Of a stretch of DNA of 64,000 nucleotides, positions 1 through 12,100 are shown in pieces (the first letter of the stretch is position 1; the number at the start of each line of letters is the position of its first letter). Position numbers and translations under genes: made by a program. Below the pieces are notes generated by a model that did no database searches, was not told where the DNA came from, and saw only the letters and a list, made by a program, of their open reading frames with translations. Source of the stretch: Fragilariopsis cylindrus CCMP1102 (taxonomy: Eukaryota > Bacillariophyta > Bacillariophyceae > Bacillariales > Bacillariaceae). The DNA lies in NCBI GenBank assembly GCA_900095095.1, contig FMBT01000465.1, positions 1-64,000 on the forward strand. The letters are read 5' to 3'.

Positions 1-2
1 AC

Positions 3-1238
3 GTGAATGTCAATAATAATGATAATAGTAGTAGCAACAACAATAACGATAGTAGTAGCGGTAGTACATTTTCAATGACCACACAGCAACAGCAGCAACA
101 AAATCTGCGGTATCTTCATGGTCCACCACCAGGTGGTGATGTTACTGATGATAACGATAACGATGACGATGATGATAATAGTAATAATCATACTGATCTA
201 ACAACACCGATCTTCACACCTCCTACAGCAACATTAGCACGAGGCACTTTGTCATCTTCCGTTTTAAATAGTAACAGCACGACGAGAGGACTACAGCAGC
301 AGCAGCTGCATTCGCAGCAGCGTGCATCTCTTGGGTCTTTTCAATCATTCCAATCAACGGCATCATCTAGGAATTCGGGATTGTATCGAGCAAACAACAC
401 TCAAGACTATGGTGATGGAGATGGTGATGATAACAGTAGTACGGGATCACTTTTATACTTTATGGGTGGTGAAGTTGTTGTGAGACGTGACACTTCTACT
501 ACCAATGTTCCAAGTGCAAGCGGTAGTACAACCCGTAGCAACACTTGTAGCGTTAGCAGCAACAACAAAATTGTAATCGAATCGGGGTCAGAAGAATCAA
601 TGATGATACCGATGGGCGAAAAAATAGGAGGAAAAGGAGGTCGAACATCAGGTATATCAACAGCAAATCTACCCCGACTTTCTCCTCCTATCCTGTTGTC
701 TCGCAATGAAAGCAATTTTTCACTTCTATCGTCATCGTCGGATGTTTATCATACTCATGCACATGATGACGCTGTTGCCAATGGATGCAGTAGTAGTAAT
801 AGTACACACAATGATAACAGTGACAATAATAATACGATTGGGCTCGATATGTCCGAACATTTAGATGACGATGATCCGTATGGTAGCGTGGAGAATAATA
901 CATCGATGGATACTATCTCAGCATCCAATGTGACAGCGAACACAAAAACAACGATGACACCCCAAAAATGCCCCAACACCAACAGCAACGACGACAACGA
1001 TGATGATGATTACGCTCAAGAATCGGGTGGGTTACAGGCTATTTTCGAGTCGCGATTGACACCCCGTCATCGTAACACAACTACAATCCAACAACAGAAA
1101 GAGCAGCAAAGAAGAACTATATCAGAGCAACCTGGAACATACAGTTCATCGTCATCGCCTTCCTTTGCAAGCCGACAACAGCTCTACCAACGAAGTCCAC
1201 CAACGTTTCCTGAATTGTCCCAACAGACCATGAAGTAA
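3..1238 (+). CDS. disordered Asn/Ser/Asp-rich protein, 3' part
   Basis: The frame is open from the window edge, where its first codon is GTG rather than ATG, so the 5' end is probably outside the window. The 411 visible residues are mostly low complexity: runs of Asn, Asp and Ser, plus Gln clusters near residues 26-33 and 97-108. I see no signal peptide, membrane segment or recognisable domain. The frame stops at TAA 1236-1238, but the same frame then stays open for about 42 codons to a TAG near 1374, with a charged composition like the protein before it. A consensus splice donor (GTAAGT) overlaps the stop at 1235, so the true 3' end is unclear. It converges on the gene ending at 1691. Function is unknown. 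Confidence 0.6.
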   Translation: MNVNNNDNSSSNNNNDSSSGSTFSMTTQQQQQQNLRYLHGPPPGGDVTDDNDNDDDDDNSNNHTDLTTPIFTPPTATLARGTLSSSVLNSNSTTRGLQQQQLHSQQRASLGSFQSFQSTASSRNSGLYRANNTQDYGDGDGDDNSSTGSLLYFMGGEVVVRRDTSTTNVPSASGSTTRSNTCSVSSNNKIVIESGSEESMMIPMGEKIGGKGGRTSGISTANLPRLSPPILLSRNESNFSLLSSSSDVYHTHAHDDAVANGCSSSNSTHNDNSDNNNTIGLDMSEHLDDDDPYGSVENNTSMDTISASNVTANTKTTMTPQKCPNTNSNDDNDDDDYAQESGGLQAIFESRLTPRHRNTTTIQQQKEQQRRTISEQPGTYSSSSSPSFASRQQLYQRSPPTFPELSQQTMK

Positions 1239-1690
1239 GTCGATTACAATGAAGTAGAAGATGAAGAAAACGGAGGAGACCCTTCAAAAAAGCCCAAACA
1301 TAGACATGGTAAAAAAGAACCAATAATAACATTACACCCTCTCAATAGCTATTTTCAACCCTATGAATAGCTTAACTAGGTTTGTTCTGTTACTAGAAAC
1401 TTATCATTTTTTCGAAGTACCATACACTGCCTCTAGCTAGCTACCTAGCTAGGCTAATCAGAAAAAATAGTGGATTTATAGGGTCTTAGAGAAATTTCAA
1501 TTCTTAACTATGCCTGGAAAAAATTCCTGGAAACTTTTTTTAAATAACGTAAAGTTTCTTCATTCCTTCTCGCAGCGTAAAGTGTGTGCTAAATGGTTCA
1601 CGTATTTACTTTGTCTTTCTGTGTGATGTGTTTGCTAGTTTATTTGTTCCGTAAAAGCATTCCATTCCAATCCGTTCGTCTTACCACTAG
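1239..1690. other. gap between convergent genes
   Basis: The first 130 bp could extend the upstream frame (to a TAG near 1374). The rest is AT-rich with a short CTAGCTAGC-type run near 1434-1455. I see no other gene. Confidence 0.5.
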
Positions 1691-4018
1691 TTAAATTTCC
1701 ATGCTAACGGAAGTGTCAAATTTCAAAACATTGCTTTCCTCACTAGAAACAGATTGTTCGTTGTTGTTTCCGCCCGTTACTTTTGGATGAAATAAAATCA
1801 TATTAATTTCATCTTGATCTGGTGCATCACCGATAGAACTTAATTCTGCATCGGCAGGATCCCATCCACCCGATGAAGGCACACCAAATGTATTCTCTTC
1901 ATCCCCCGAATATGCCAAATCATCGTCAATATAGGCCGCCGTTGCTATTGCTGCGGCACTACTGGACTTGTTACTGCTACTACCTCTACGATCTTTACTA
2001 GTGCTGCTGCCTCTGCTTTTCCTTCTACTACCACTACTTCTGCTGCTGCGACTTCTAACACTAGAACTTCTATTATTATCCAAAGAACTTTTTCCATTTG
2101 AAGACGACCACCAAGCTGGAGCTGATAGTTTCGGAATCATCCCCAAACCTGTATAACTTCCAGTTTCACTTCCTGGTGATGTTGTTCTTCGAGCTAACGT
2201 AGCAGCTGTAGTATCTGTCGGTGTCAGAGCACATGGACGCGACCGATCCTCGATGGTTGCACCCGGTGCCGCTCCAGGATATGTACGACGGAAGTATGGA
2301 TTGGGCATCATAGAGTATCGTATCCGTTGTTCTTCCTTTTCTTCTTCCAATTCTTTGTGTCTGCTTTTGTCGAAAACGAGTTTTTGTGGTATCGCCGGGT
2401 TGTTATTAATGTTGATGTTACCGCGGCTTTTCCCCTTCGAAGAGTCAAGTGACGAATCTGAATAAGACAGATTACTACTACCTGCACAGCTAGCACCCAC
2501 ATTGTTAATTCTTTCAAATGAGGACTCTAGCATTTCCTTTTGAACAACACAAACTTGACGTGTCTTTTTATATTGTTCATCAAATGATTCCAGTGCTCGC
2601 AATGTAACAATATGAGGTTGAATACTCACCGTATCATCGAAGTCGGACAAAGTGTTTTCGCCGTCGGCAGTTCCATCATTATTATTGTTATTATTACTAG
2701 TAGTGTTATTACCACTACCACCATCATTATTTCCTCCATTCGTTGAGACTGATCTAACTTCTTCTTCTTGCTGCTGCTGCAGCTTTTGCATTGGATTTAC
2801 TTTTGTGAATAATGATGACAAGTAAGAAATCGTTGTTGATGCTCTAAAGATATCTTTATTACTGGTTTCGTTTTCTAATTGTTGTCCCCTTGTCCGGGTT
2901 TTTGATACTTCGGAAGGTGATCGTTGCTGTTCTTGTGATATCGCTTTTTCAAGATCATCCATTTGGTGTGATATTGATTTTTGTATATCTTCTACTTCTT
3001 TAGAATTTGATCTAGGAGTCTTGGTAGGGCTGTTACTATTTAATTGCCAATCATCTTGAGATGTTGAACCAAAAAGATCCTTTGAATTAATATTGACAAG
3101 GTACTGGCCGTCACTGCTGTTATTTTTTCTACTACTACTACTCCTTCTTCGCTTGGTCCGGATTATAAATAATCCAAGGATTGCTATTAGAACTACAAAT
3201 GCCGCAGCCAATCCTCCAGCCAAAGCCGCAATGTTGAGAGAATCATCATCACCATCAGTTATTACATCTTGTTGTTGCCCAACGGGTGATACAATCGCTG
3301 ATGATGATGATCCTTCGGATGCCGGTACTTCTTGTACAGATGGTTTATCTACTACTACCACTAAGGACGGTGATGGTGAGGGCGCTAACGTCGTCGTCGT
3401 TGTTGTTTTTATCTCGACTGTCGGAGACAGAGTAGGGACGGTATTAGTTGTGGTTGTTGTACCTGTAGTCGTATCGGCGGGCTTGATGTTGGCTACTGCT
3501 GCTGTATTAGTGTCGTCTCCTGCTACTGCTACTGCTGTTGCTGTTTCAATTACTGTAACCAATTGCAACGATGGGAAGTCAGCTTTGAGAGCAAACCCTA
3601 CAACAGCAGGAGATAATGCCTGTCTTTCCATCGTTTCTAATAATTCAGTTTCATCTGGTATATCTTGTGACCCTTCAGCAAAATATATCAATCCATGCAT
3701 AGTCAATTGCACACCTTGATTGTCTTCCGTTTGACGATTTTCTAATATTTGTGCCAATCCAACATAAGTAACAGATCCAGCCGCAGCGGTTGCATCGTTG
3801 TTATTGCCTATAGTGCTGTCATCAGCAATATCGTTACTGTTTTCACTGTTAACCATTGTCGCCCATGGTTGTTTCTCAAAAAAATAGGACTGTATAATAG
3901 ATTCGATTGTGTTTCGGACAGTTATAGCCTCCTCATCTGTTAGTCCATTTACGAATGGCTCTAATTTAATCGTAAAGGAATTGATCCGACGACGAATAGG
4001 TCCATTCTCTGCCTCCAT
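1691..4018 (-). CDS. single-pass membrane protein with disordered cytoplasmic tail
   Basis: A 775-residue protein. Residues 1-50 form a folded-looking segment (FTIKLEPFVNGL, then an amphipathic stretch up to QSYFFEKQPW). Next comes a Thr/Val/Ala-rich linker, one membrane helix at about residues 264-287 (AGGLAAAFVVLIAILGLFII) followed by RTKRRR, and a long Ser/Asn/Gln-rich tail. The basic stop-transfer motif puts the tail in the cytoplasm and the N-terminal region outside. That topology normally needs a signal peptide, and none is present at this ATG. The sequence just upstream (CTAACAG) resembles a branch point and splice acceptor, so a 5' exon may be missing. A Met-started hydrophobic stretch at 4544 down to about 4465 on the same strand is one candidate. 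I do not recognise the function. Confidence 0.75.
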   Translation of the reverse strand: MEAENGPIRRRINSFTIKLEPFVNGLTDEEAITVRNTIESIIQSYFFEKQPWATMVNSENSNDIADDSTIGNNNDATAAAGSVTYVGLAQILENRQTEDNQGVQLTMHGLIYFAEGSQDIPDETELLETMERQALSPAVVGFALKADFPSLQLVTVIETATAVAVAGDDTNTAAVANIKPADTTTGTTTTTNTVPTLSPTVEIKTTTTTTLAPSPSPSLVVVVDKPSVQEVPASEGSSSSAIVSPVGQQQDVITDGDDDSLNIAALAGGLAAAFVVLIAILGLFIIRTKRRRSSSSRKNNSSDGQYLVNINSKDLFGSTSQDDWQLNSNSPTKTPRSNSKEVEDIQKSISHQMDDLEKAISQEQQRSPSEVSKTRTRGQQLENETSNKDIFRASTTISYLSSLFTKVNPMQKLQQQQEEEVRSVSTNGGNNDGGSGNNTTSNNNNNNDGTADGENTLSDFDDTVSIQPHIVTLRALESFDEQYKKTRQVCVVQKEMLESSFERINNVGASCAGSSNLSYSDSSLDSSKGKSRGNININNNPAIPQKLVFDKSRHKELEEEKEEQRIRYSMMPNPYFRRTYPGAAPGATIEDRSRPCALTPTDTTAATLARRTTSPGSETGSYTGLGMIPKLSAPAWWSSSNGKSSLDNNRSSSVRSRSSRSSGSRRKSRGSSTSKDRRGSSSNKSSSAAAIATAAYIDDDLAYSGDEENTFGVPSSGGWDPADAELSSIGDAPDQDEINMILFHPKVTGGNNNEQSVSSEESNVLKFDTSVSMEI

Positions 4019-5627
4019 GATTACTGTTAGTCTCCTACTTATTTATTAATATTATTATTATTATGTTAGAACTAGAATCAGAATTTGAATTTGAATCTGA
4101 ATTTGAATCAGAACTATTTGTTTTATTCTGTGCGTTCAGTTTTCCCTCTTTCTTTTTTGTTTGACCGTGGATGATATGTTCCCTACTCGCTATGGTAACT
4201 TCAATTCTTTACTGTAAATGCGACGATTTGATTTGAACAGAATAGAATATGATTCAATTCGATATGCTTAACCCCTACAAAAGTGTTCCAGTATGCTGTA
4301 TGTGTGTAATCACTTCCCATTGTTATTATGTTGTATCGTTCTTTTTTTTTTAATGCTTTTTGAAGATGGGATGTGATGATGGCGATGCAAATTTTAGTAC
4401 GGTATTTACTGTATCTCGCGTGCTGTCTAAAAGAGGTATGCGCGCGAACCAAAGTTGGATTCTTGATGATACAAAAACCCAGGTGATGATTAGTATGTCT
4501 ATGAACGAGACAAGGCACAGGAAAATGCAATGAACACGTGCCATTTTCTCGTTGAGCCATAGATATGCGTTTTGCGACCATCTACTCCGCTTCATTATGG
4601 AAATATCAGTCGCCGCTCTCCTTAGTACAATTAATTACAATATTTAAAAGAATTGAGGACCATTCAATGATTTTTTTGTCGGATTTAGCAGAATTGTGGT
4701 CATACATAAAGCAACAACATTATACCTGTAACACAACATAATATTATTACTTATTAACATTGTTGTGCATTTATTTGTTCGCCATGCATTCATTATTGAT
4801 CGTTAAGCATACATTAATCTCTTTAGTCTTCGTTGTCAATTAATTGTGTTTGGTTTGCAATGAGCATGCAGAATTAGGACTACTATAGCACACCATACCA
4901 TCTGTGTAATAACAAGAACCTTTTTCAAACCCAACTACCTACTTACTTTTATCATCATCATGTACAAAATCTGACCAAGAAGTAGTGTGTTTGTATGTTT
5001 CTCTCTCTTTTTTATCTTCCCTGCCCATCCCTCCCTCTTCTTTTAGTCATTGGAAGCCAAAAAGTAAAGGTAAGTGCTGGTGGTGCTAGCTGTTGAGAAG
5101 GATGATAAATGATCGATTCTGATTGATTCTTCTCAATTATTCAATGACTGATTCATCCATTCAATGATTGCTGCATCCGGATCACGCATTTTTGGTTCTG
5201 CCTACAATAATCATTCGTGACTGACAAGAAGCGCGACTCTAAGCGACTCACTCGACTCAATCAGAACTTCGAGTCCCATGATGCTGTTACTATCAATCAC
5301 GCGCACCACATCACCTTTCACAATTCAGATAGCATCTGCTGGATGTCATTGCAGCAGTCGTGTCCATCCATTCTTGTTTGTTCTTCATTTAAAAATATAT
5401 TTTTGTATCTTGTGTTTAATATATTTTCTCATCGCGGTATAACCACGAGAACTAATCCTGTGGATGTCAGAGCATTTTTTTTTGGTGCTTCCTATCGCGC
5501 GTTTTACTACGTAAATTTGCCGTTTTGCCGTGGTTTTGCATTTTTATAGTCTTCTCATCGTTTTGTTTATTACTTCACAACAGTCATATTTAATTTTTTA
5601 TTATCATTATTACTATATTATTTCAAA
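4019..5627. other. divergent intergenic region
   Basis: About 1.6 kb between two divergent genes. It may hold a 5' exon for the membrane protein (hydrophobic frame near 4465-4544, minus strand). A pyrimidine-rich tract lies at about 5000-5045. The final 200 bp before 5628 is very T-rich and is probably the promoter and leader of the cold-shock gene. Confidence 0.4.
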
Positions 5628-5927
5628 ATGGCAGAATCTGGTACCGTTAAGTTTTTCAGCCAAAAGGGATTTGGTTTCATCACACCTACCGATGGTGGTG
5701 AAGATGTCTTCGTTCATTTCTCAGCCATCAACAAGGATGGATACAAGTCTTTGAATGAAGGAGAAACTGTTAAGTACGATAAACAGTTCGATGATGTCAA
5801 GCAAAAGTGGTCTGCTGCCAACGTCACTGGAAACGGTGATGGAACCCCAAAACCAAGACGTGATAACAACGGAGGTGGTGGCGGAGGCGACTGGGGTGGA
5901 AATGGTGGTGGAGGTGGAGGTTATTAA
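5628..5927 (+). CDS. cold-shock domain protein
   Basis: A 99-residue protein with one cold-shock domain (residues about 3-68) and a Gly-rich tail. The nucleic-acid-binding motifs are intact: RNP1-like KGFGFI (residues 14-19) and RNP2-like VFVHFS (28-33), with the usual SGTVKFF start. The family binds single-stranded RNA or DNA and acts as an RNA chaperone. The tail ([15 protein letters not shown]) resembles the C-terminal Gly-rich region of plant and algal cold-shock proteins and probably adds RNA affinity. The start codon lies in CAAAATGGC, a good eukaryotic context. Codon use is more balanced than in neighbouring genes, which fits high expression. It is likely cytosolic or nuclear, since no targeting sequence is visible. 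Confidence 0.95.
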   Translation: MAESGTVKFFSQKGFGFITPTDGGEDVFVHFSAINKDGYKSLNEGETVKYDKQFDDVKQKWSAANVTGNGDGTPKPRRDNNGGGGGGDWGGNGGGGGGY

Positions 5928-6480
5928 ACAATAACTTCTTTATCTTATTATCATTACATACCAGCAAGAAGAGAAAATTGAGTGAATTAAGTCCGAATCG
6001 AAGCAGACGATGGTTGATGGGAATAATTCTATCAACCATCAAGGCGTTCACCGTGGCGATGATTGATGATGATTTACTGTGTTTGGGTTTAAACCAGGCA
6101 TGGTTTTGTTATCATGATGATAGGCGGGGTGCGCGTTAATAATAAGTTCTATAATATATCATTTTTAAATTGAAATTTTATATCTCATTACAGAATACAT
6201 ACTACCCTTCTCTTTGACGCTAGCTAGAACACTTAGTACTTGTATGACATAACTCAAAATATTCCTCTTGATCAATCCTTAAAATTTGTTATTTACGATA
6301 CTCACACATGATTAAAATGTACTACCGTAGTAGAGTACTTTAAACAAGAGGGGCTTTGGGCTCATACCCCCAACTTCTGTACTAGTTTAAAAATTGACTT
6401 AACTGACATTACCCGCAACAACAGTCCACCAACTCTAGTCTAGTTATTAGTAGTACTAAAGCCAGGAGAGAAATCAGTAG
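5928..6480. other. intergenic, no gene seen
   Basis: This holds the 3' flank of the cold-shock gene followed by AT-rich DNA. It may include the left flank of the retrotransposon relic, but I could not define a long terminal repeat. Confidence 0.4.
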
Positions 6481-8240
6481 ACAGTTACAGACAAGAGTGT
6501 GTGCAGACCTACAAACTCATGAGCATGGACAACCATACATTGTATTGGGCAACAGCAACTGGCTGGAGAAAAGACAGGTCACTTTGCAAATCATTCCACC
6601 AACCAGCCCCAGAACATACTGTGGAACGACACATAATGCGCTTGAAATTCACAAGGCAAAACAACTAGCATGGAAAAGATACAAGTTCGCCCAGGCCACA
6701 ACAAAGAAGATGATCATGCATGCTTTCAAAGACTATCACTTCCTAGAATTGCAGGATGACAATGGAGACATCATGGGATATACTGCAAGTGCACTATTTG
6801 ATCATCTAATGGACCAATACGTCCAGCCGGAAGATGTGGCAGACCAGGTAACAGCACTGCACAAAATTCTTGAACAAGAATATGATCCAAATGAAGTACC
6901 ACAGGTGTACTACAAGACAGTACAGGATGAAAAAACTACACTTGAATCATTATAAATGCAACAATTGATGAAGCAACCCTCATCAGACATGATGGACTCA
7001 ACCAATTCAAAGAACACATTGATTTAAAATTAGACATCAAAGAGAGAAAATAGCTACCACGACTTGATGAAATATGGAAGAAATTTAAATCCCACTTCAC
7101 TAAAGCAATCAATAACAACAAGAGTGATAAAGGAACACTCAGGGCAATTGAGACTGCTAATGCTGTAAAGGAACAGGTAGATCAAAACAAAGAAAATCAA
7201 TGGATTTTAGCACAACAAGCAACAATGGAAGCCAGTGAAAAGATTGATCTACTGGAAAAACAGACAGCACAACTGTGTGCTGCTCTCATGGCAAAACAAC
7301 CACAACAACCACCACTACAGGATACAACCGCAGCCACAATCAAAGCACTTACAGATAAAACCAACAAACTTAAAAGTGGAAGTGGAGGAAGTAGAAAGTG
7401 GAGGAAGTAGAAATGGTGGAAGAGGCCGTGGAGATTGCATATCATTAGGGAGTGACAGCTTCCTATACAACAATGATGGAGGAACTAGAAAGACTCGATG
7501 ATGGAATAAGGACAATTACTGTTGGACATACTTCAAGGACCCAGCCGCCCACATAAAGGAAGCAACAGCCACCAACACAATGGGAGGATCTACTTAAAAC
7601 TTACATCTTAGGGCATGAAAAAAATGGGAGGAATGACAAAATGATTGGAATAGAACCAAATAATAATAAAAATGAAACTATTAAACCAATATCACATTGT
7701 CACTCCTTGAGAAATAAAACCATATCCACAACACTAGCAACAATACTAGAATATAGTGAATACATCAGTACAATGAGCAGATTCAGCTACAACAGGGCAT
7801 TCATATCCCAACAAAGACAACAAAAGAATAACCAGCATAAAATAGAAGTGATCCGTGCAAACAACCACTCCATGGATTCAGTAGCAACTACAAAATTAGA
7901 CATACAGGAACTATCAACAAAAGCACACAGCAAAATTAGATATACCAGAACTATCAACACAAGCACAGACAGCATTCCACTACAATGAAATGGAGACACC
8001 ACTACTATCCATCCCAGTATTATCCGGCAATGGGTGTACAATTAATTCAACAAAAGAAAACATTGTGGTAACAAAAATGATAAAATTATATTGAAAGGAA
8101 TTAGAGACAAGATATCCACACTGTTAATGATCCCCATCAAACACCACAAGAAGGTGAATCTATCAGATGCTATCTCAAAACAATGGAGCTAGGGAGGGGG
8201 AGAAAATTGGGCAACAATTCAACTATAGACTCCAAACTAT
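6481..8240 (+). mobile_element. decayed copia-type LTR retrotransposon (gag and protease start)
   Basis: A gag-like frame runs from about 6497 to 6955 (SALFDHLMDQY, then VYYKTVQDEKTTLESL). It continues, in another frame and past a TAG near 7052, with a helical Gln-rich part ending at 7410. A degraded zinc-knuckle-like segment (NYCWTYFKDPAAH) follows near 7517. Around 7990-8130, frames read SGNGCTINSTKE and then KGIRDKISTLLMIPI, which match the start of a copia-type protease/pol region. Stops and frameshifts break it throughout, and no integrase, reverse transcriptase or LTR is visible. The layout resembles diatom CoDi-type Ty1/copia elements. It is an old, inactive, truncated copy. Confidence 0.7.
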
Positions 8241-8295
8241 GGTGGTTTCCTTAGTGTCATTATATCAGGCCCAATACAATGCAAGTAAATGACAA

Positions 8296-8296
<1 letters not shown>

Positions 8297-8328
<32 letters not shown>
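8297..8328. repeat. (CA)n microsatellite
   Basis: About 15 consecutive CA units just past the retrotransposon relic. Confidence 0.95.
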
Positions 8329-8331
<3 letters not shown>

Positions 8332-9130
8332 ACTCCTCATCTCATGTTCATTTGGTTGATTGTGATGATAATAGGTGGGTGATTGCACAGTGCCCAAATG
8401 AGTGTTTTTGGGTGCGTATCTGCCCCTTCTAGTTTCTGTGTGTCTGTCTATGTATGGTATTCACTTTGCAAATATATAGAAAGGAACAATTCACTGTAAA
8501 AATGGAAGTTAAAAACACCGAACACGACAACAAACATCTATCTAATGACTGGGCAAATAGTAAATATCATCAGCAATGTTGACAGCAAGGCTCAGCCATA
8601 TTATATATTGTTAATAGAGAAAAGAGCACATGGTGGTAACATACCAACAGTAATAGTCAACAATAAGCAGTCTTGTCAACAGTGCTCACAATTGTGACCA
8701 AGGATGATATTGAATCATATTTAGCACATCATCAGCATCATTATAATTGACCATAACATTTTATCACAAAACCGATGACTACTATAATATTAAACAGTCT
8801 AGTGACCAGTTGATTTTCAACACTGTTATAGTACAAAAGATAGTGCATGATAGAAGACTACAGGTTGTAGTCTTGCCAACAATATTCAAGCCACTGCTAT
8901 GGGCAATACCCTAGTACTAGAGAGATTTTGTTGTCATGAAGTATATAGCTAGCACCATTTATTATTTTCTACAGTAATGAATAGTCTAGCTGGTCTGTCT
9001 TAACACTCAACAGGCACACAAAAAAATCTTCATTACGGTGGGATGGCAGTAAGTAAGACATAAGCTAGAAATAAAAAGACATTCCATATATTAGTGTTTA
9101 ACATTTGTATTTCTCTTAAATTTATTTCAT
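8329..9130. other. intergenic, no gene seen
   Basis: AT-rich DNA with no coding frame I trust. It separates the retroelement relic from the 3' end of the reductase-domain gene. Confidence 0.5.
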
Positions 9131-12100
9131 TTACAGTAAAACTGTATCCCCAGTTAACTGTGTTTGTTTGTTCGTATCTTCTTTTGCTGTTTGTTTCCTT
9201 GGTATTTGCTCCATAAGCCACGGTGAACATATCAAATGACCGACTCCAGTTAGCTTATTTTGCTCCATCCGAATCTGTGCTTTCGCCACCCTTGATAACG
9301 GAAAACGCTCCACAACCTCGGGATGAACTAAGTCCAGCTGTAATAGATGGATCAAGTGCTCCAGATCTTTCTTCGCTACAGATCTCCCGCCTCGATCAGT
9401 CTCCAAAGAATCAAAGAGATTGTACCAAATCGCTCGATCAGCCAACTTATCTTGGCCTGATGGGCGACAAGATGGGATTCGAAAAGCCTTAATACTGTTC
9501 TCACGCACAGAGCTACCATTTGTCTTCTGTGCAGTTGGAGATCCAAAAAGCCTATCTCGTTGATCAGCTTCGTTCATACCTGGGTGAGTACTCACGACAA
9601 CCACCTGGCCATCCTTGCGTAAAACCTTCCAGTGATCCCCTGAAATACTATCATTACATTGTGCATGTTCAGAGGGATCGTACACTGTCACAAGCATATC
9701 AATCTGCCTACCTATGAGAGTCAACCAGTCCTGTGGATTATTTGATAGAGGAATGGCCCCCCATTGCTCCATTGCCTCGCACTGTTGACGCGAATTGTCA
9801 GACGAGGAGCAAGATTCCAATCCCCCTCGATTCTTCTTTGATTTTTTTGTTTTATCTTGTGACTGATTGGTCAAGGCATAGCAAACTTCTGCATCACCAG
9901 CACGGCAAAGTTCAATAAGGGCTTTCCCAAGGGGAGAATAACCACCCGTAATCAAAATCGATTGCCCCTTTAATGAATCTTCGCGGTATCGTAATCCACC
10001 CTTTTGTCCTATATGGAGAGCCTGAAAAGCTGTTAGGTATGTCTCTGTCAAACAGACTGCCAAGTCGGGGTTGAGTTGAGGAGGAATCTTCACCAGTTGG
10101 TTTCTGGGCAAGCACGTATATCGCGCATTGCCCCCTGATGTGGCTAAGGCCAAAACCACATCTCCCGGTTGAATAGGTGAAGAGAACGAAAAGGAAGTAC
10201 GGGTTTTCTTTTTGTCGCTTTCCGTTACGATACCTACAAGAGCTACACCAGGTACGATGTACGGATCCATCGAAATATTCGACCATTCTCCTCGCCGAAT
10301 TGCACAGTCCGAGGCTGATATTGTGGAGGCGTGGACACGGATCAAGACTTCATTACTACGGCGATGTGGAGTCGGTATAGAATGGTGTTCACAGAGTTGA
10401 AGGACTTTCCGTGCATCTTGACCGAACCGAGAATATGCGACATACATATAATTATTACTTTGCTGTGAAGGACTTGTGGAAGAAATACTTGTAGACACGC
10501 CTGAAGTCGCAGAAGCCGTTTTCATCAAATCTTCACTAAAAGCGGTACCGAAAGTTTCTGTTGTCTTATCAAAGATATCATCAAGACATTTCCCTGCCAT
10601 AAGTTTTTCTTGAGGATATTGAGGACCAGTGGTCTGATCAGTGGATGATACTTGGTCGGTATTCCCATCCCCAAAACTATTAGAATCACACGGACTTTTT
10701 CCTGTTCTGTTGTCGTTGTGTGGCTCTCCATCCTGACAGACATGGTCCTTTTTTTCGTCATCTAATAATTGCTGGAACTTTTCAGCGTTTCTAATACTTC
10801 GTACCCGAACAGCGTCAAGCTTCTCTTGGAGTCGTTGATCTTGTTGTAATTTACCGACGATATCACTGATCTGAGTTGTATTATCATCAAGACCTTCCGT
10901 AGGAAACCCCGACGAATCAAGTTTGGCCTTACCAGTAAGTTGCCTATGAATCTCTTCGAACATATTGAATGCAGGAGAAAAAGGCAGATCGTTACTTTCT
11001 TTATTCTTGGTATCAGATGGTAATTTGGATTGTCTTGGTGAACTTTCGATATTTGCATCGTTGCCGCAACGCTTCAGCTGATCGAATAAGAATTTGTCTA
11101 CTCTTGTTGATACGCCCTGAGATCCCGGTCTGACTGATAACTCTGTCTTCATAGCAGCTAAAGCTGACGATGCTGCAGATGAATCAATCCGCTGAACGTG
11201 TTCTGGAGACGACGTAGCACGAGCTCGAGAATACTTGCTACCAACTTTTGCCATCCCCATACCTCCAGTTGAGTGTCGAGAGCCACGTGTAGCAGATGAT
11301 TTTGCCTTTGACATTGCCGATTCGGATGATTCTGTTCCCCAAATAGCATCATGGATAGAAAAATCAATCGATTCTTGTGTCTGTAGTCTCGCAACGCCAG
11401 GATTACTGTCGTTAGAACTCTTCTTTTTGCCACTTACACTATCTTCACGCATATCTGGATACAATACCCGTAGCATTTCTAGTTCGTGTCGCTTTTGTGA
11501 TTCAGTCTTTGGAAGCTTACTACCTCCTGAGTCCTTCATAAAAGACTCAGGAGAGCGACGTGAACTTCCAGATATTCTTTTCGTCTCCTGTGAAAAACCA
11601 GATCGGCTCTCATTACTCGAATTACGTCGTCTGTTAGGAGAAGCTTTCCGAGCGATGTGATGATGAAGATGCGACGAAGGTCCACTACCAACAACATGTG
11701 GAGCAGTGGTGCGACTATTTGCACTTCTGTAGGAGTTGTTCAACCGTCCAGGGGTGTCAAAAAGTTTTAGCACACTGTCAACCGGACCGTTACCGTTCAC
11801 AGGCCCACCACACGTACTCGGCATGAAAGTCCCCAGGATATTATCAGCATGATTGGGACTAGTTACGGTAGGAGGATATGATTGTTTCATGCTCGACTTT
11901 TTGGTCGACGACGTCATTTTTTTTTCAAAGAATCTTTTTTCTTGAGAAATTTGACTTTCTTGTGGCGATAATGTATCTAGTAGTGACTTGTCAACGTTCC
12001 AGGCGTGTGTCCTTTGAAAGTTAATCGGAGGAGGAGGGGCGACAACATCGAATGTACTTCCTCGACGATCTTCAGGCATCTTCTTCCTGTTGCTGTTGAC

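Noticed and set aside
3093-3719. 208-codon plus-strand ORF
   Set aside because: Antisense shadow of the membrane-protein gene.
5217-5549. 110-codon ORF upstream of the cold-shock gene
   Set aside because: Not protein-like; lies in the promoter/leader region.
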